A stretch of DNA of 64,000 nucleotides from Uropetala carovei (Eukaryota; Arthropoda; Insecta; Odonata; Petaluridae): positions 11,707,501 through 11,771,500 of the forward strand of contig JAXCHB010000068.1 of NCBI GenBank assembly GCA_036926305.1, in the 5' to 3' direction. Positions 35,109-46,833 of the stretch are shown here, piece by piece. A model generated the notes under the pieces. The model worked only from the letters and a program-made list of their open reading frames with translations, was not told the origin of the DNA and did no database searches. Positions within the stretch are counted from its first letter, which is position 1. Every line of letters begins with the position of its first letter. Position numbers and translations under genes: made by a program.

Positions 35109-38100
35109 CTTTCTTTTATCAAGCACATGCATTCGTTTCCATGACAGTATTTTCCATCTTGCTATAAGGTTGCACCAATTTTCTGTTTTTTGGTGTTCAA
35201 GAAAACTCCACAGCCTATCTTAGCACTCTCCTGCACATACCACATATTTCGAATCATCAACAAATAATACACTAATCAAAAAACTTCTCATATAATGACA
35301 AAAATTTATTAATAATCATATATTTACCATTGCATTATCAAGTAAATGCATTCCAATCCATTTCAGCATTTTCCACCTTCCTCTAGGGTTGGATTCGTTC
35401 TCTGTTCCTTGGTGTTCAACACCAATCCACATTCATATCATAGTACTCTGCCGCACATACAACGTATTTAGAAAAATCAAAAAATAATAAAATAATTATA
35501 AAACTTTTCAAAAAATGACAAGCAAATTAATAATTATCTTACATTTCTCATTGTATTATCAAGCAAATGCATTCCAATCCATTTCAGGACTTTCCATCTT
35601 ACCACAAGTTTAGACTTGTTCTCTGTTCCATGTTGCTCAATACCAATCCACATTCATATCTTAGCACTCTCCCACACATACAAAGTATGTAGAAAAATCA
35701 ACAAATATTAAAATTATTACATTTCAAATAATGACAAGCAAATTATTAATTATCCTATACTTACCATTGTATTATGAAGCAAATGTATTCCAATTCAATT
35801 CAGGATTTTCCATCTTACTATAAGGTTGGACTCATTCTGTTCTTCTTGGTGTTCTATAATAATCCACATTCATATCTTAGAACTCTCAAGAACATACAAA
35901 GTATTTAGAAATATCAACAAATAATAAAATTATTACATTTCAAATAATGACAAGCAAATTATTAATTATCCTATACTTACCATTTTATTATCAAGCAAAT
36001 GCATTCCAAGCCTTCTCAGGATTACCCGTCTTACTCTAAGGTTGGATTCGTTCTGTATTCCGTGGTGTTCAATACCAATCCACATTCATATCTTAGAACT
36101 CTCCCGCACATACAAAGCATTTAGAGACAACAACAAATAATAAAATTATTACAAAACTTTTAAAATAATGACAAGCAAATTATTAATCATCCTATACTTA
36201 CCATTGTATTATCAAGCAAATGCATTCCAAGCCTTTTCAGGATTACCAATCTTAATCTAAGGTTGGACTCATTCTGTATTCCGTGGTGTTCATATCTTAG
36301 AACTCTCCCGCTAATACAAAGAATTTAGAAACAACAACAAATAACAAAATTATTACAAAACACTTCAAATAATGACAAGCATATTATTACTTATCTTATA
36401 TTGTATTATCAAGCAAATGCATTTCAAGTCTTTTCAGGATTACCCATCTTACTCTAAGGTTGGACTCACTCTTCATTATATGGTGTTCGATACTCTAAGG
36501 TTTGACACATTCTGTATTCCGTGGTGTTCAATACCAATACACATTCATTATTTAGAACTCTCCCACACATACAAAGAATTTACAAACAACAACAAATAAT
36601 AAAATTATTACAAAACACTTCAAATAATAACAAGCAAATTCTAACTTGTCTAATATTGTATTATCAATCAAATGCATTCCTAGCCTTTTCAGGATTACCC
36701 ATCTTACCTTAAGGTAAGACTCATTCTGCATTCCGTGGAGTTCAATACCAACCCACATTCATATCTTAGAACTCTCCCGTACATACAAAGTATTTAGAGA
36801 CAACAAGATATAACAAAATTATTACAAAACACTTCAAATAATGACAAGCAGATTATTACTTATCTTATATTTACTATTGTATTATCAAGCAAATTCATTC
36901 CAAGTCTTTTCAGGATTACCCATCTTACTCTAAGGTTGGACTCATTCTGTATTCCGTGGTGTTCAATACCAATCCACATTCATATCTTAGAACTCTCCCG
37001 CACATAGAAAGTATTTAGAAAAAACAACAAATAATAAAATTATTAGAAAACATTTCAAATAATGAAAAGCAAATTATTACTTAATTTATATTTACTATTG
37101 TAATATCAAACAAATGCATTCCAAGCCTTTTCAGGATTACCCATCTTACTCTGAGGTAGGACTCATTCTGTATTCCATAGTGTTCAACAACAATCCACAT
37201 TCAAATCTTAGTACTCTTCTGCACATACAAAGTATTTAGAAACATCAACAAATCATAAAATTATTACAAAATTTTCAAATAATGAGAAGCAAATTATTAC
37301 TTATTCTATATTTACCATTTTATTATCAAGAAAATGCATTCCAATCCATTTCAGGATTCTACCTCTTACTATAAGGTTGGACTCGTTCTCTGTTCCTTGG
37401 TGTTCAATACCAATACTCTCCCTTATATACCAAGTCCTTAAAAACATCAACAATTAGTAAAATTATGGCAAAGCTTTTAAAATAATGTGCAGAAAATTAT
37501 TCATTTTAATATATTTACCACTGTATTATCGAGCAAATGAATTCCAATCCATTTCAAGATTTTCAATCTCGCTCTAAGGTTGGACTCTTTTTCAGTACCT
37601 TGGTGTTCAATAACAATCCACATTCATACTCTCCCACGCATGCCAAGTATTTAGAAACATCAACAAATAATAAAATAGTTACAAAACTTTACTAGTAATG
37701 ACAAGCAAATTATTAATTATCCTATATTTATCATTGTATTATCAAGCAAAGGCATTGCAATCCTTATCATAATATTCTATCTTACTCTAACGTTCAACTC
37801 ATCCTCTATACCTTGGTGTTCAATAACAATCCACATTCATATCTTAATAGTCTCCCGCACATGCCAAGTATTTAGAAACATCAACAAATAATAAAATTAC
37901 TACAAAACTATTCAAGTAATGACAGCAAATTATTAATTATCCTGTTTATCTTTGTATTATCAAGCAAAGGCATTCCAATCCATTTCAGGATTTTCCTTCT
38001 TTCTCTAAGGTTGGACTCGTTGTCAGTAACTTGGTGTTCAATAACAATCCACATTCATATCTTAGTACACTCCCGCAAATACCAAGTATTTAGAAACATC

Positions 38101-39995
38101 AAAAAATAATAAAATAAATACAGAACTTTTCAAGTAATGACAAGCACATTATTAATTATCTCATATTTATTATTGTATTATCAAGCAAAAGCATTCCAAT
38201 CCATTTCAGGATTTTCTACCTTACTCTAACGATGGACTTGTTCTCCGTTCCGTGGTGTTCAATACCAATCCACATTCATATCTTAGTACTCTCCAGCACA
38301 TACCAAGTATTTAGAAACATCAACAAATAATAAAATTATTACAAAACATTTTGAATAATGACAAGCAAATTATTACTTATCCTATATTTACCATTGTATA
38401 ATCTAGCAAATGCATTCCAATACATTTTAGGATATCCCATCTTACTCTAAGGTTGGATTCATTCTGTATTCCTTGGTGATCAATACCAATCCACAGTCAT
38501 CACTTAGAACTCTCTTGCAGTTATTAGGAATTTAGAAATTGCAACAAATAGTAAAATAATTTTAAAATTATAAAATAATAAGTACAGTAAATTGCTAGTG
38601 TCATATATTTACCTTTGTATTATCAAGGAAACTCCTTTTTATCCATTTCAGTCGGTTCCATCTTCTTATAAGGTTGGAAATGTTCTCTGTTCTTTCTGTT
38701 ACAAAATTAGTCCACAGTCATCACTTATCAGTATCCTGCACTTAACAAATAATAATGGAAATTCAACACATAATAAAATAATTTCAAATCTAACAAAATA
38801 ATAAGATAAGCTAATTATAAATTATCATATATTTACCCTTATGTTATTAAGCGACACACATACCTTTCCATTTCAGTATTTTCCATCCTGTTATAAGGTT
38901 GGACTCTAACTCTGTTCTTTGGTGTTCACATCAGATCCACAGTCATCACTTAGCACTTTCTTGCAGTTACCAGGTATTTAAAAGATTCAACAAAAATAAA
39001 ATAATTACAAAACTAATAAAATAATAAGCAAATTATTAACTGATATTTATTTACCTTTGGTTTATCATGCAAATGCTTTCCTAAACATGTCAGTATTGTC
39101 GATCTTCCTATAACGTTGCACATGTTCCCTTTTCTATGGTGTTCTATACAAATCCACAGTCATCACTTAGTACTCTCTTACACTTACCAATAGTTAGAAA
39201 CATCAGCAAATAATAAAAATTTTCAAAACTTTTAAAATAATAAAACAAGTAAATTATTATTTATCATATATTTACTTTTGTTTTATCAAGCAAATGCATT
39301 CTTATCCATGTCAATATTTTCCATCTTGCTTTAAGGTTCTTTGGTATTCAATGCAATGCAGTCATCACTTAGTACTCTCTTGCAATTACCAGGTATTAGA
39401 AAGAGCAACAAATAATAATAAAATTTCTAATATTTTAAATTAATAATACAAGCAAATTATTTATTATCCTAAATTTACCATTGTTTTATCAATCAAATGC
39501 ATTCCTATCCATTTCAGTATTTTTCATCTTAATATAAGGTTGGACTTGTTCTCTTTTCCTTGGTGTTCAATGCAAATCCACAGGCATCACTTAGTACTCT
39601 ATTGCAGTTACTAGGTAACAACAAATAGTATAATAATTCTGAAATAAGAAAATAATAAGACAAGAAAATTACTAATTATCATATATTTACCTTTGTTTCA
39701 ACAACCAAATGCATTCCTATCCATTTCAGTATTTTCCATCTTGCAATACGGATCCATACATTCTCTTTTCCTTGGTGTTCAATACAAATCCACCGTCATC
39801 ACTTAATACTCACTTGCAGTTACCACATATTTAGAAACTTCAACAAATAATAAAATCATTTCAAAACTAATAAAATAATAAGACAATAAAATTATTAAAT
39901 GACATATATTTACCTTGGTTTATCATGCAAATGCCTTCCTATCCATTTCAGCATTTTCCATCTTCCTATAAGGTTGCTCACATCTCTGTTCTTTG
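35090..39995 (-). repeat. About 23 tandem copies of an exon-containing unit (about 218 bp)
   Basis: Copies start near 35118, 35337, 35557, 35770, 35987, 36211 and onward to 39920, judged by the TATCAAGCAAATGCATTCC landmark. Each unit on the minus strand holds an exon-like segment of about 120 bp with acceptor TATGTGCAG|GAGAG and donor ACAATG|GTAAAT or GTAAGT, then about 95 bp of AT-rich intron-like sequence. Most units keep the donor GT; units near 36406, 36658, 37738, 37956 and 38177 have lost it. Several copies (for example near 35990-36110) keep an open frame from MWIGIEHHGIQNESNLRV to the donor in phase 0; others are broken. Divergence increases above 38.6 kb. The array ends where an R4-type LINE inserted at about 39996. 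Confidence 0.8.
35109..35230 (-). CDS. Penultimate exon (array unit 1), progenitor-like copy
   Basis: The minus-strand donor GAAAG|GTAAGTAT is strong. The open frame ending at it in phase 0 reads LWSFLEHQKTENWCNLI, then ARWKILSWKRMHVLDKRK. With the acceptor GTGCAG at 35231 this frame meets a TAA after two codons. Acceptors at 35219 (CTAAG) or 35215 (ATAG) would give an open exon of 110 or 106 bp. Units 2-23 of the array are diverged copies of this segment plus flanking intron, and unit 1 sits closest to the terminal exon. The protein is tryptophan- and lysine-rich, and no family is recognised. Confidence 0.45.
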
Positions 39996-40912
39996 GTGTT
40001 CAATAATAATAATAAAGCTTTTCATGGAAAACACCGCAATATTGTAGACCAACAGCATATATCCAAAGACCATAGTTATACATGGCTGGTAAAAGGACAA
40101 CTCTACCCGGAGACTGAAGGTTTTGCCCTGGCAATCCAGAACCAAGTAATCAATACAACTACTGGAAGTATATCATAAAAGATCTAGAAATCCAATTGGA
40201 GAAATGCAGAAGATGTCACCTCTTCCCAGAGACAATAGACCATATCACTGCAGGTTGTAAATTACTGGCCGCCACAGATATAATAAAAGACACGACTATG
40301 CCGCCACAGAATATAATGAAAGACACGACTATGCTGCCAAAATAACCCACAAAGAACTGGCAAACTCAAATAATCGAGCATCCATAACCGATCCATACTA
40401 CATATACCAACCTGACAAAATATTGGAAAACCGAACCCATAGAATTTACTGGAATAATCCAATACTCAGTGACAAGACAATCCCTGCAAATAGACCAGAC
40501 ATAACACTAGTGGAAAAAACAAACTCATTAACATACCCAATAGACATTTCAGTACCGAATGACCTAAATACTTATGAGAAATACACAGAAAAAATTGAAA
40601 AATACATCCCCCTAGCGAATGAAATTAAAAGAATCTGGAAACAACAAAAAGTAATAAATTCACCCATCATTATCTCGGCCACAGGAATAACACCAAAATC
40701 ACTTCTAAAAAATCTGAAAATTTTAAAAATTCCAAAAACTGTAGATATAGATATACTAAAAGCTATTATCCTAAAAACTTGCCATATTGTCCGGAAATTT
40801 TTAAACTTAGATCACCTCCCAAAATCTCAATAATATAGGTAATCTTGGATGTTACAAGCCCGTTAATGAGAGAAACATCGGGTGACGAAATAATAATAAT
40901 AATAATATATAG
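39996..40912 (+). mobile_element. R4/Dong-type LINE, 5'-truncated copy A
   Basis: It begins directly in a (AAT)n run within the last exon-array unit and ends with GGGTGACGA followed by (AAT)n. Only the C-terminal part of the single ORF is present. R4/Dong elements are known to target TAA repeats, which fits both edges. Confidence 0.7.
40423..40836 (+). pseudogene. R4-type ORF C-terminus with endonuclease motif
   Basis: The frame contains IPANRPDITLVEK followed by YPIDISVPND. This is the PD...D arrangement of the restriction-like endonuclease that R2/R4-type LINEs use to cut target DNA. It then has a conserved helical tail (YTEKIEKYIPLANEIKRIW) and ISATGITPKSLLKNL to the stop. Just upstream, in other frames, lie the zinc-knuckle residues CRRCHLFPETIDHITAGC, disrupted by a stop and by a short internal repeat (CGACTATGC at 40292 and 40325). 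This copy is diverged from the two copies that follow and cannot encode a full protein. Confidence 0.78.
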
Positions 40913-41076
40913 ACCCAAAAAACTACAATATTAGCCACATTTTGTATTGTTCGACAGTTTCTAGGAATTACAGATTACTAAAATTTGACTGCACATGGAT
41001 ATATCCCATGCAAGTCAAATCAATAATGAGGGAGAAATCTGGAGTAAATTAAGAATAAAATATAATAATAATAATA

Positions 41077-42600
41077 TTGATATTAGCATGGCATGTGGCA
41101 TAGATAAATGTAAAACACTGACACTAAAAAAGAGAAAGAAGGAAATACACAGGATATGACATAACAGATAATGCGCACATTGACAACTTGGCATATGACT
41201 AACACTACAGGTACCTAGGCTACATTCAGTCTGCAAAAATGGAACACGGCAGTATAAAAGAACACTTAAGAATAACGTACTAATCCCGACTAGAACAAAT
41301 ATTAAGATCCGTACTGACTGGAAAAAACAAAATCACTGATTGTGAGATAAATACATATGCTATACCAGTGATCACCTATTCAGTCGGTATAATAAAATGG
41401 TCACACACAGATCTATACAACTTAAATATGTTTACATAGAACAATATGCATTAAGTACAGAATACACCATGAGAAATCTACAGTAGAATGATACACAATC
41501 CCAAGGAAGATGGGAGGCCGAGGATGTATAGATATCAGGAACTTACATTATACACAGATACATAACCTTACAGATTACTTTTATAGTAAGCAAAGCAGCA
41601 AATCAAATCAAGCAATAATCTCAATAGACTCTAATGCTACACCTTTAAATCTCTCAAACAAACAGCTCAAGCCAGACCAAAATATAATAACTATTAATGA
41701 TAAAATAACACCATGGAAACAAAAAACATTACATGGAAAGTACCCATACCAATTATTCCAGCCGCATATTGACACTGAAAGATCAAACAAATATCTTACA
41801 GTCGGTCAACTGTTTGCAGAAACCAAAGGTTTTATTATAGCAATACAAGACCAGGTCATAAAAACAAAAAACTTCCAGAAACACGTAACAAAAGACCAAA
41901 CAGTTATTGATGACAAATGCAGGAAGTGTAAACAGCAAACAGAAACAATACACCATATAACAAATGCATGTAGTATTCATGCTGCCACAGACCACATAAT
42001 TAGGCATGATAATGTATGCAAGCAAATACATTTAGCACTAGCAAAGAAACATAACTTATTAGAAAACGTTAATACCCCATGCTACGAATATAAACCAACC
42101 AGCACACTTGCAAATAGAAAAATCAAATTATACTGCAACACGAAAATTACAACAGACAGGCCTATACCACACAATAAACCGGACATCACATTAATAGATT
42201 AAGAACACAAAACCATACACCTCATAGACATAGCTATACCAAACACCCCTAATACAGAAAAGAAATATATTGAAAAAATTCAAAAATACACACCACTCCT
42301 AAATGAAATGAAAGACATCCTGAAACTGGACAGAGGTAAAACAACCCCAATAATAATATCCAGTACTGGCGTAATCCCCAAAACACTCGTAGAGAGCATC
42401 TCCACTCTAGGACTTAATGACAAAATATACTTAAACCTACAGAAAACTGTAATTATAAACACAACATCCATAGTTAGGAATTTTATGAACAATAATATAT
42501 AAAAAAAAACAGCATGCATTAAACTAAAAATGTAGACAACTTGACAATGTCCGCTGTCAACATTAAAAACGAGTAAAACTCGAAAAACAAAACAATAATA
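41077..42600 (+). mobile_element. R4/Dong-type LINE copy B (3' portion, complete 3' end)
   Basis: It starts within the RT domain just after the catalytic region, next to a (AAT)n run, and continues through the zinc knuckle, endonuclease and 3' UTR. The first 1.03 kb is almost identical to 45073-46101 in copy C, including the same inactivating stops. Confidence 0.75.
41510..42502 (+). pseudogene. R4-type ORF: zinc knuckle and restriction-like endonuclease
   Basis: The frame from GGRGCIDIRNLHYTQIHNL leads to a CCHC knuckle (CRKCKQQTETIHHITNAC) and IPHNKPDITLID, the endonuclease core. A TAA comes right after the PD motif at 42200-42202. The same frame then continues to HLIDIAIPNT (second acidic position) and a C-terminal helix region ending before TAA at 42500. 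The knuckle and endonuclease give target recognition and cleavage in this LINE group. Loss of function is clear from that stop and from several upstream stops in the region after RT. Confidence 0.82.
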
Positions 42601-43047
42601 AAAACCTGTGTGGAGGGTTTTCTGTCTCCCATCGTGCACGTCCCCAGGTGCCGGATAGGGGAATGCTCTTCAGATATGCAGGGCAGATGGGAAATATAAT
42701 ACCACCCATGGACCAAAACAAAAACAAATCCAGATGCGTCTGACCCAGAGTGGGCGGCCTTCTGGTCAGCGTCTGTTCTCCATGTTAGGGGCGGCTGTCG
42801 AAGAGACTTCGCTGTAGGTATAAAAAGCAACACCCATTCAATATGGAAAAGGAGAGAGAAAAATTCCCTCGGAAAATACCGCTACCTGGGGACCGCCGGG
42901 GCACCCCTGGAGCTGGCGCTGGTTGTGACAGCATACGAGCTGCCAGTGGTACTGCACTGACCAGGCGGACGTTGTCCGGAACACCCGAATCAACCTATTC
43001 CCAACGCATCGCACACCAAATCCACAGATGCAACTGCTGAATGCGCT

Positions 43048-43872
43048 TTGCTGGATAATTTACCAGCAACCACTAAAGCAGGACGACAGAGGCAGCGCAT
43101 GAAATGGACAAACGAACTTAATGAAGCTATCATGCGTTCGTTCTACACAGTAACTGAAGGAGGAAGAAACATTACTGGCTATAGGTCACAGCTCCAACAG
43201 AAATTCATCGGAATATATCCCGAACTATGTCACATCACAGAACAAAGATTGCCTGATCGACGACGAGCCACTGACCAAAATAACATGATCCCCAAACTTA
43301 GACTTGAAGAAATTAAACAAGAGGTCCAAGCCCAAAAACAAATACAACAGAATGAACAGAACAAACAGGAACACACGGTACCACCAGCAGCTATAACACA
43401 CTTTGAAGGCAATACCCAGGTGGAGACTGAAACAACAACCACAATGACAACAACAATAACAGCTGAAATGATGGATGATGACACTGTATCACTTACCAAT
43501 CCAAATGCCAGTAACATTTTTGAAGAAATGCTATTCTTATATGAAAACACATATCCTGCCAACAGACCAAAACCTCCTAGACTGATACAAAATAACAACA
43601 TTCAACAAATAACCTCTAACGTTAATACCATTATTAGACGGACATTTCCAAACAATCCAAACATACAGCAAATAATAGATCTAATTTACATTGGAGCCGT
43701 CACAGTTCTTAAGCTTAATAATCAAAATTTAGCACAAAATAACCACACCCCACGCCTTAACCAAAACAAACCTTCTTGGCAAAGAAGATTAGAATCAAAA
43801 ATCACCAGGTTGAGGAAAGAGATTGCACATTTAACAGAATACATACGGGGAAATAAGACAAGAAAGATCTAA
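43048..43872 (+). pseudogene. R4-type ORF N-terminal region, Myb-like DNA-binding segment
   Basis: The 274-codon frame holds RMKWTNELNEAIMRSFY and YRSQLQQKFIGIYPEL near its N-terminus, a conserved tryptophan-centred helical segment found at the start of R4/Dong-type ORFs. A threonine-rich low-complexity linker follows, and then basic helices (SWQRRLESKITRLRKEIAHL). The stop at 43870 precedes a frame that continues with related sequence (LRNHMQKEKHP), so the stop is probably a lesion. Translation of an active relative would start near here or upstream. Confidence 0.65.
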
Positions 43873-45152
43873 AACACTGTTGATAAGCTGAGAAACCACA
43901 TGCAGAAAGAAAAACACCCTGAAACGACTCTTCCTGACATACTGGATCGACTTCAACAGAAACTGGGTGCACTTGGCAAAAAGACTTCGACGATACATAA
44001 AAAGCAAGAAAAGAAAAGATCAGAACCGCCTATTTCTCAGCAATCAAAGAATATTCTACAGGAACATAGATAAAAAAGGATCTGAAAAAACCATTAGAAC
44101 CCCACCTAAAGAACAAACTGAAGTCTTTTGGAAAAAAATTTGGTCAGCCGACAAGCAGCACAATACAGATGCAATATGGCTTAAAAGTGAGGAGGCAGAT
44201 GTCCACAATACTAGGCAAATGATTCAAATAACAATTACATTCAGAAATTTATTAGCAAGACTAACAACTGGAAAGCCCCTGGAATTGACCAAATTCAAAA
44301 TTTCTGGATCAAATCATTCACATCTACAGACAAGGCACTTCCTGAAGCTTTTCACAACCTACTGTTACACCCAGATCAAACCCCACCAATACTCACTGAA
44401 GGCATCACCTACATGCTTCCTAAAGACCAAAACACTGAGAATCCAGATAAATACAGGCCTATATCCTGCCTCCAAACAAAATATACATTAATAACCTCCG
44501 TTATCATGTTATATAAACACACATCTCACAGAAAACTCAATACTCACAGAAGAACAGAAAGGCTATAAGAAAAACGCCCAAGACTGCAAAGAACAATTAA
44601 TAATAAGACTCAGCAATTCTGTATGAGGCCTGGGAAAAGCAACATAATCTACACATTGCATACACAGACTATAGGAAAACTTCAGATAGTATACCCCACA
44701 CATGGCTAATCAAAGTACTTGAACTTTACGGAATAGACAACACCATAATTAGATTCCTCAAGACTATCATGCAGAACTGGTGAACAACACCACAGATTAC
44801 AACCACAACCGAAAACATCCATACTGATAACATCACCATCAGAAAAGGAATTTTCCAAGGCGATGATGCCCTCTGTGCATTATGGTTTTCTATGGCGCTA
44901 AACCCAATATCTAAACTGCTTAACCGCTCCAAATGTGGCTACAACATCGGAAAGAAAAGCAGGCATTCCCACCGCATAAGCCATTTACTTTACATGGACG
45001 ACATAAAAATTTACGCATCCACTGAGAAACAACTACAACAGCCCCTGCAGCTCACGGAAAGATATAGTAATGTTATTGGCATGGCATTTGGCATAGATAA
45101 ATGTAAAACAATGACATTAAAAAAGAGAAAGAAGGAAATACAGACGAAATGA
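43873..45152 (+). pseudogene. R4-type reverse transcriptase domain, multiply frameshifted
   Basis: Pieces in different frames give NNWKAPGIDQIQNFW (RT palm start), PDKYRPISCL, GIFQGDALC-like sequence around 44850, and LLYMDDIKIYAS with the YMDD catalytic aspartates (near 44987-45020), followed by IGMAFGIDKCKTMTLKKRK. These are RT motifs in order. Many stops and indels separate them. RT copies the element RNA at the nicked target in target-primed reverse transcription. Confidence 0.85.
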
Positions 45153-45505
45153 CATGATAACAGATAATGCGCACATTAACAACTTGGCATATGACTAACA
45201 CTACAAGTACCTAGGCTACATTCAGTCTGCAAAAATGGAACACGGCAGTATAAAAGAACACTTAAGAATAACGTACTAATCCCGACTAGAACAAATATTA
45301 AGATCCGTACTGACTGGAAAAAACAAAATCACTGATTGTGAGATAAATACATATGCTATACCAGTGATCACCTATTCAGTCGGTATAATAAAATGGTCAC
45401 ACACAGATCTATACAACTTAAATATGTTTACATAGAACAATATGCATTAAATACAGAATACACCATGAGAAATCTACAGTAGAATGATTCACAATCCCAA
45501 GGAAG

Positions 45506-46101
45506 ATGGGAGGCCGAGGATGTATAGATATCAGGAACTTACATTATACACAGATACATAACCTTACAGAATACTTTTATAGTAAGCAAAGCAGCAAATC
45601 AAATCAAGCAATAATCTCAATAGACTCTAATGCTACACCTTTAAATCTCTCAAACAAACAGCTCAAGCCAGACCAAAATATAATAACTATTAATGATAAA
45701 ATAACACCATGGAAACAAAAAACATTACATGGAAAGTACCCATACCAATTATTCCAGCCGCATATTGACACTGAAAGATCAAACAAATATCTTACAGTCG
45801 GTCAACTGTTTGCAGAAACCAAAGGTTTTATTATAGCAATACAAGACCAGGTCATAAAAACAAAAAACTTCCAGAAACACGTAACAAAAGACCAAACAGT
45901 TATTGATGACAAATGCAGGAAGTGTAAACAGCAAACAGAAACAATACACCATATAACAAATGCATGTAGTATTCATGCTGCCACAGACCACATAATTAGG
46001 CATGATAATGTATGCAAGCAAATACATTTAGCACTAGCAAAGAAACATAACTTATTAGAAAACGTTAATACCCCATGCTACGAATATAAACCAACCAGCA
46101 C
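45506..46101 (+). pseudogene. Duplicate of the R4-type zinc-knuckle region, truncated
   Basis: The frame is nearly identical to 41510-42105 (one residue differs in the first 200: LTEYF for LTDYF). It ends before the endonuclease PD motif because the element is cut at 46101. Confidence 0.85.
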
Positions 46102-46558
46102 GATTATTACTGATGATGGATAGGGAGGGGTGTCGCCAAATTCTGAAAAGTCATTAAGGGTGCCGCGACTCTAAAAGGTTGGGAAACACTGTCTTAGCTA
46201 TTACTTGGCAACTTTTGGTATTTCAAATTTTCAGTTGTTGTGTATATATCATTGTTAGAACATAAAAGAAGTTCGGTGGCTGGTTAGCAAGAAGTTATTT
46301 ATCATACACTTATAAAATGAGTTCTTCAAACATGCCAAAAATGAAGGATCTACTGTCAATACTTTCTGTCAGCAGATATTGGGTGCCCAACGCAGAGTTA
46401 ATGTAATAAGGGTTGATAGTAGGGCGACAGTCAGGGGGTATAGAGATCGAGTCATGCTGGGCACCTTCGGCGCCCTGATGGAATCCATATCTCCCTCTCG
46501 ATCCCAGAGGAGATTGGAATAGTGCAACGCTGCAGAATGAGATCATACTACTTAGTCC
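46102..46558. other. hAT-like element end, then unassigned sequence
   Basis: GTGCCGCGACTC followed by AAAGGTTGGGAAACACTG (46152-46190) looks like the right end of a hAT element (inverted CAGTGTTTCCCAACC). No left end was found. The rest has no recognised feature. Confidence 0.4.
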
Positions 46559-46560
46559 TA

Positions 46561-46833
46561 TAGTCTGTTCACTATCTAAAGTCTCTTGGCCACTTAGCAG
46601 CAGCCAATAGCAGACGGTTCGTTTCGGAAGGTAGTGGGGGGAACTCAGTGTTACTCTTGATTTTGAAGCGTTCACATCGGTCTGCGTTGTCATTTCCACC
46701 ACCGTTTCCTTGCTGTTCGTGATTGGGTATCTGTCCTCCGCGCTAAAGTTGTTCGGGGCGATGAAAGGGGAAACGTTCGTGATTGGCTACTTGCTCAATG
46801 TAGGCCAGGAGACTTTAGATAGTGAACAGACTA
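46561..46833. mobile_element. TA-flanked MITE with about 30-bp inverted repeats, copy 1
   Basis: The left end TAGTCTGTTCACTATCTAAA plus GTCTCTTGGCC mirrors the right end GGCCAGGAGAC plus TTTAGATAGTGAACAGACTA with very few mismatches. TA flanks both ends. The interior is about 210 bp and GC-rich, with CGTTCGTGATTGG repeated near the right end. A second family member lies at 58540-58845. Confidence 0.85.

Larger units (their letters stand above)
42601..46101 (+). mobile_element. R4/Dong-type LINE copy C (5' end present, truncated at 46101)
   Basis: It follows copy B head-to-tail. It contains a GC-richer 5' leader (42601-43047), an N-terminal ORF region, a decayed RT domain and part of the C-terminal region. 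The offset between B and C over their shared part is 3993-3996 bp, suggesting a unit of about 4.0 kb. Homology ends abruptly in the sequence for YKPTST, where unrelated, hAT-like sequence begins. Confidence 0.78.

Noticed and set aside
35090..39995. CRISPR-like array.
   Set aside because: Units are long, imperfect, head-to-tail repeats with no unique spacers, in a eukaryotic context. Exon and intron parts explain the structure.
43230..43601. 123-codon minus-strand valine/isoleucine/serine-rich frame.
   Set aside because: It is the antisense shadow of the threonine-rich part of the R4-type ORF.
46310..46702. 130-codon minus-strand frame.
   Set aside because: It crosses the MITE at 46561-46833 and has no recognised motif, so it is a chance open frame in GC-richer DNA.
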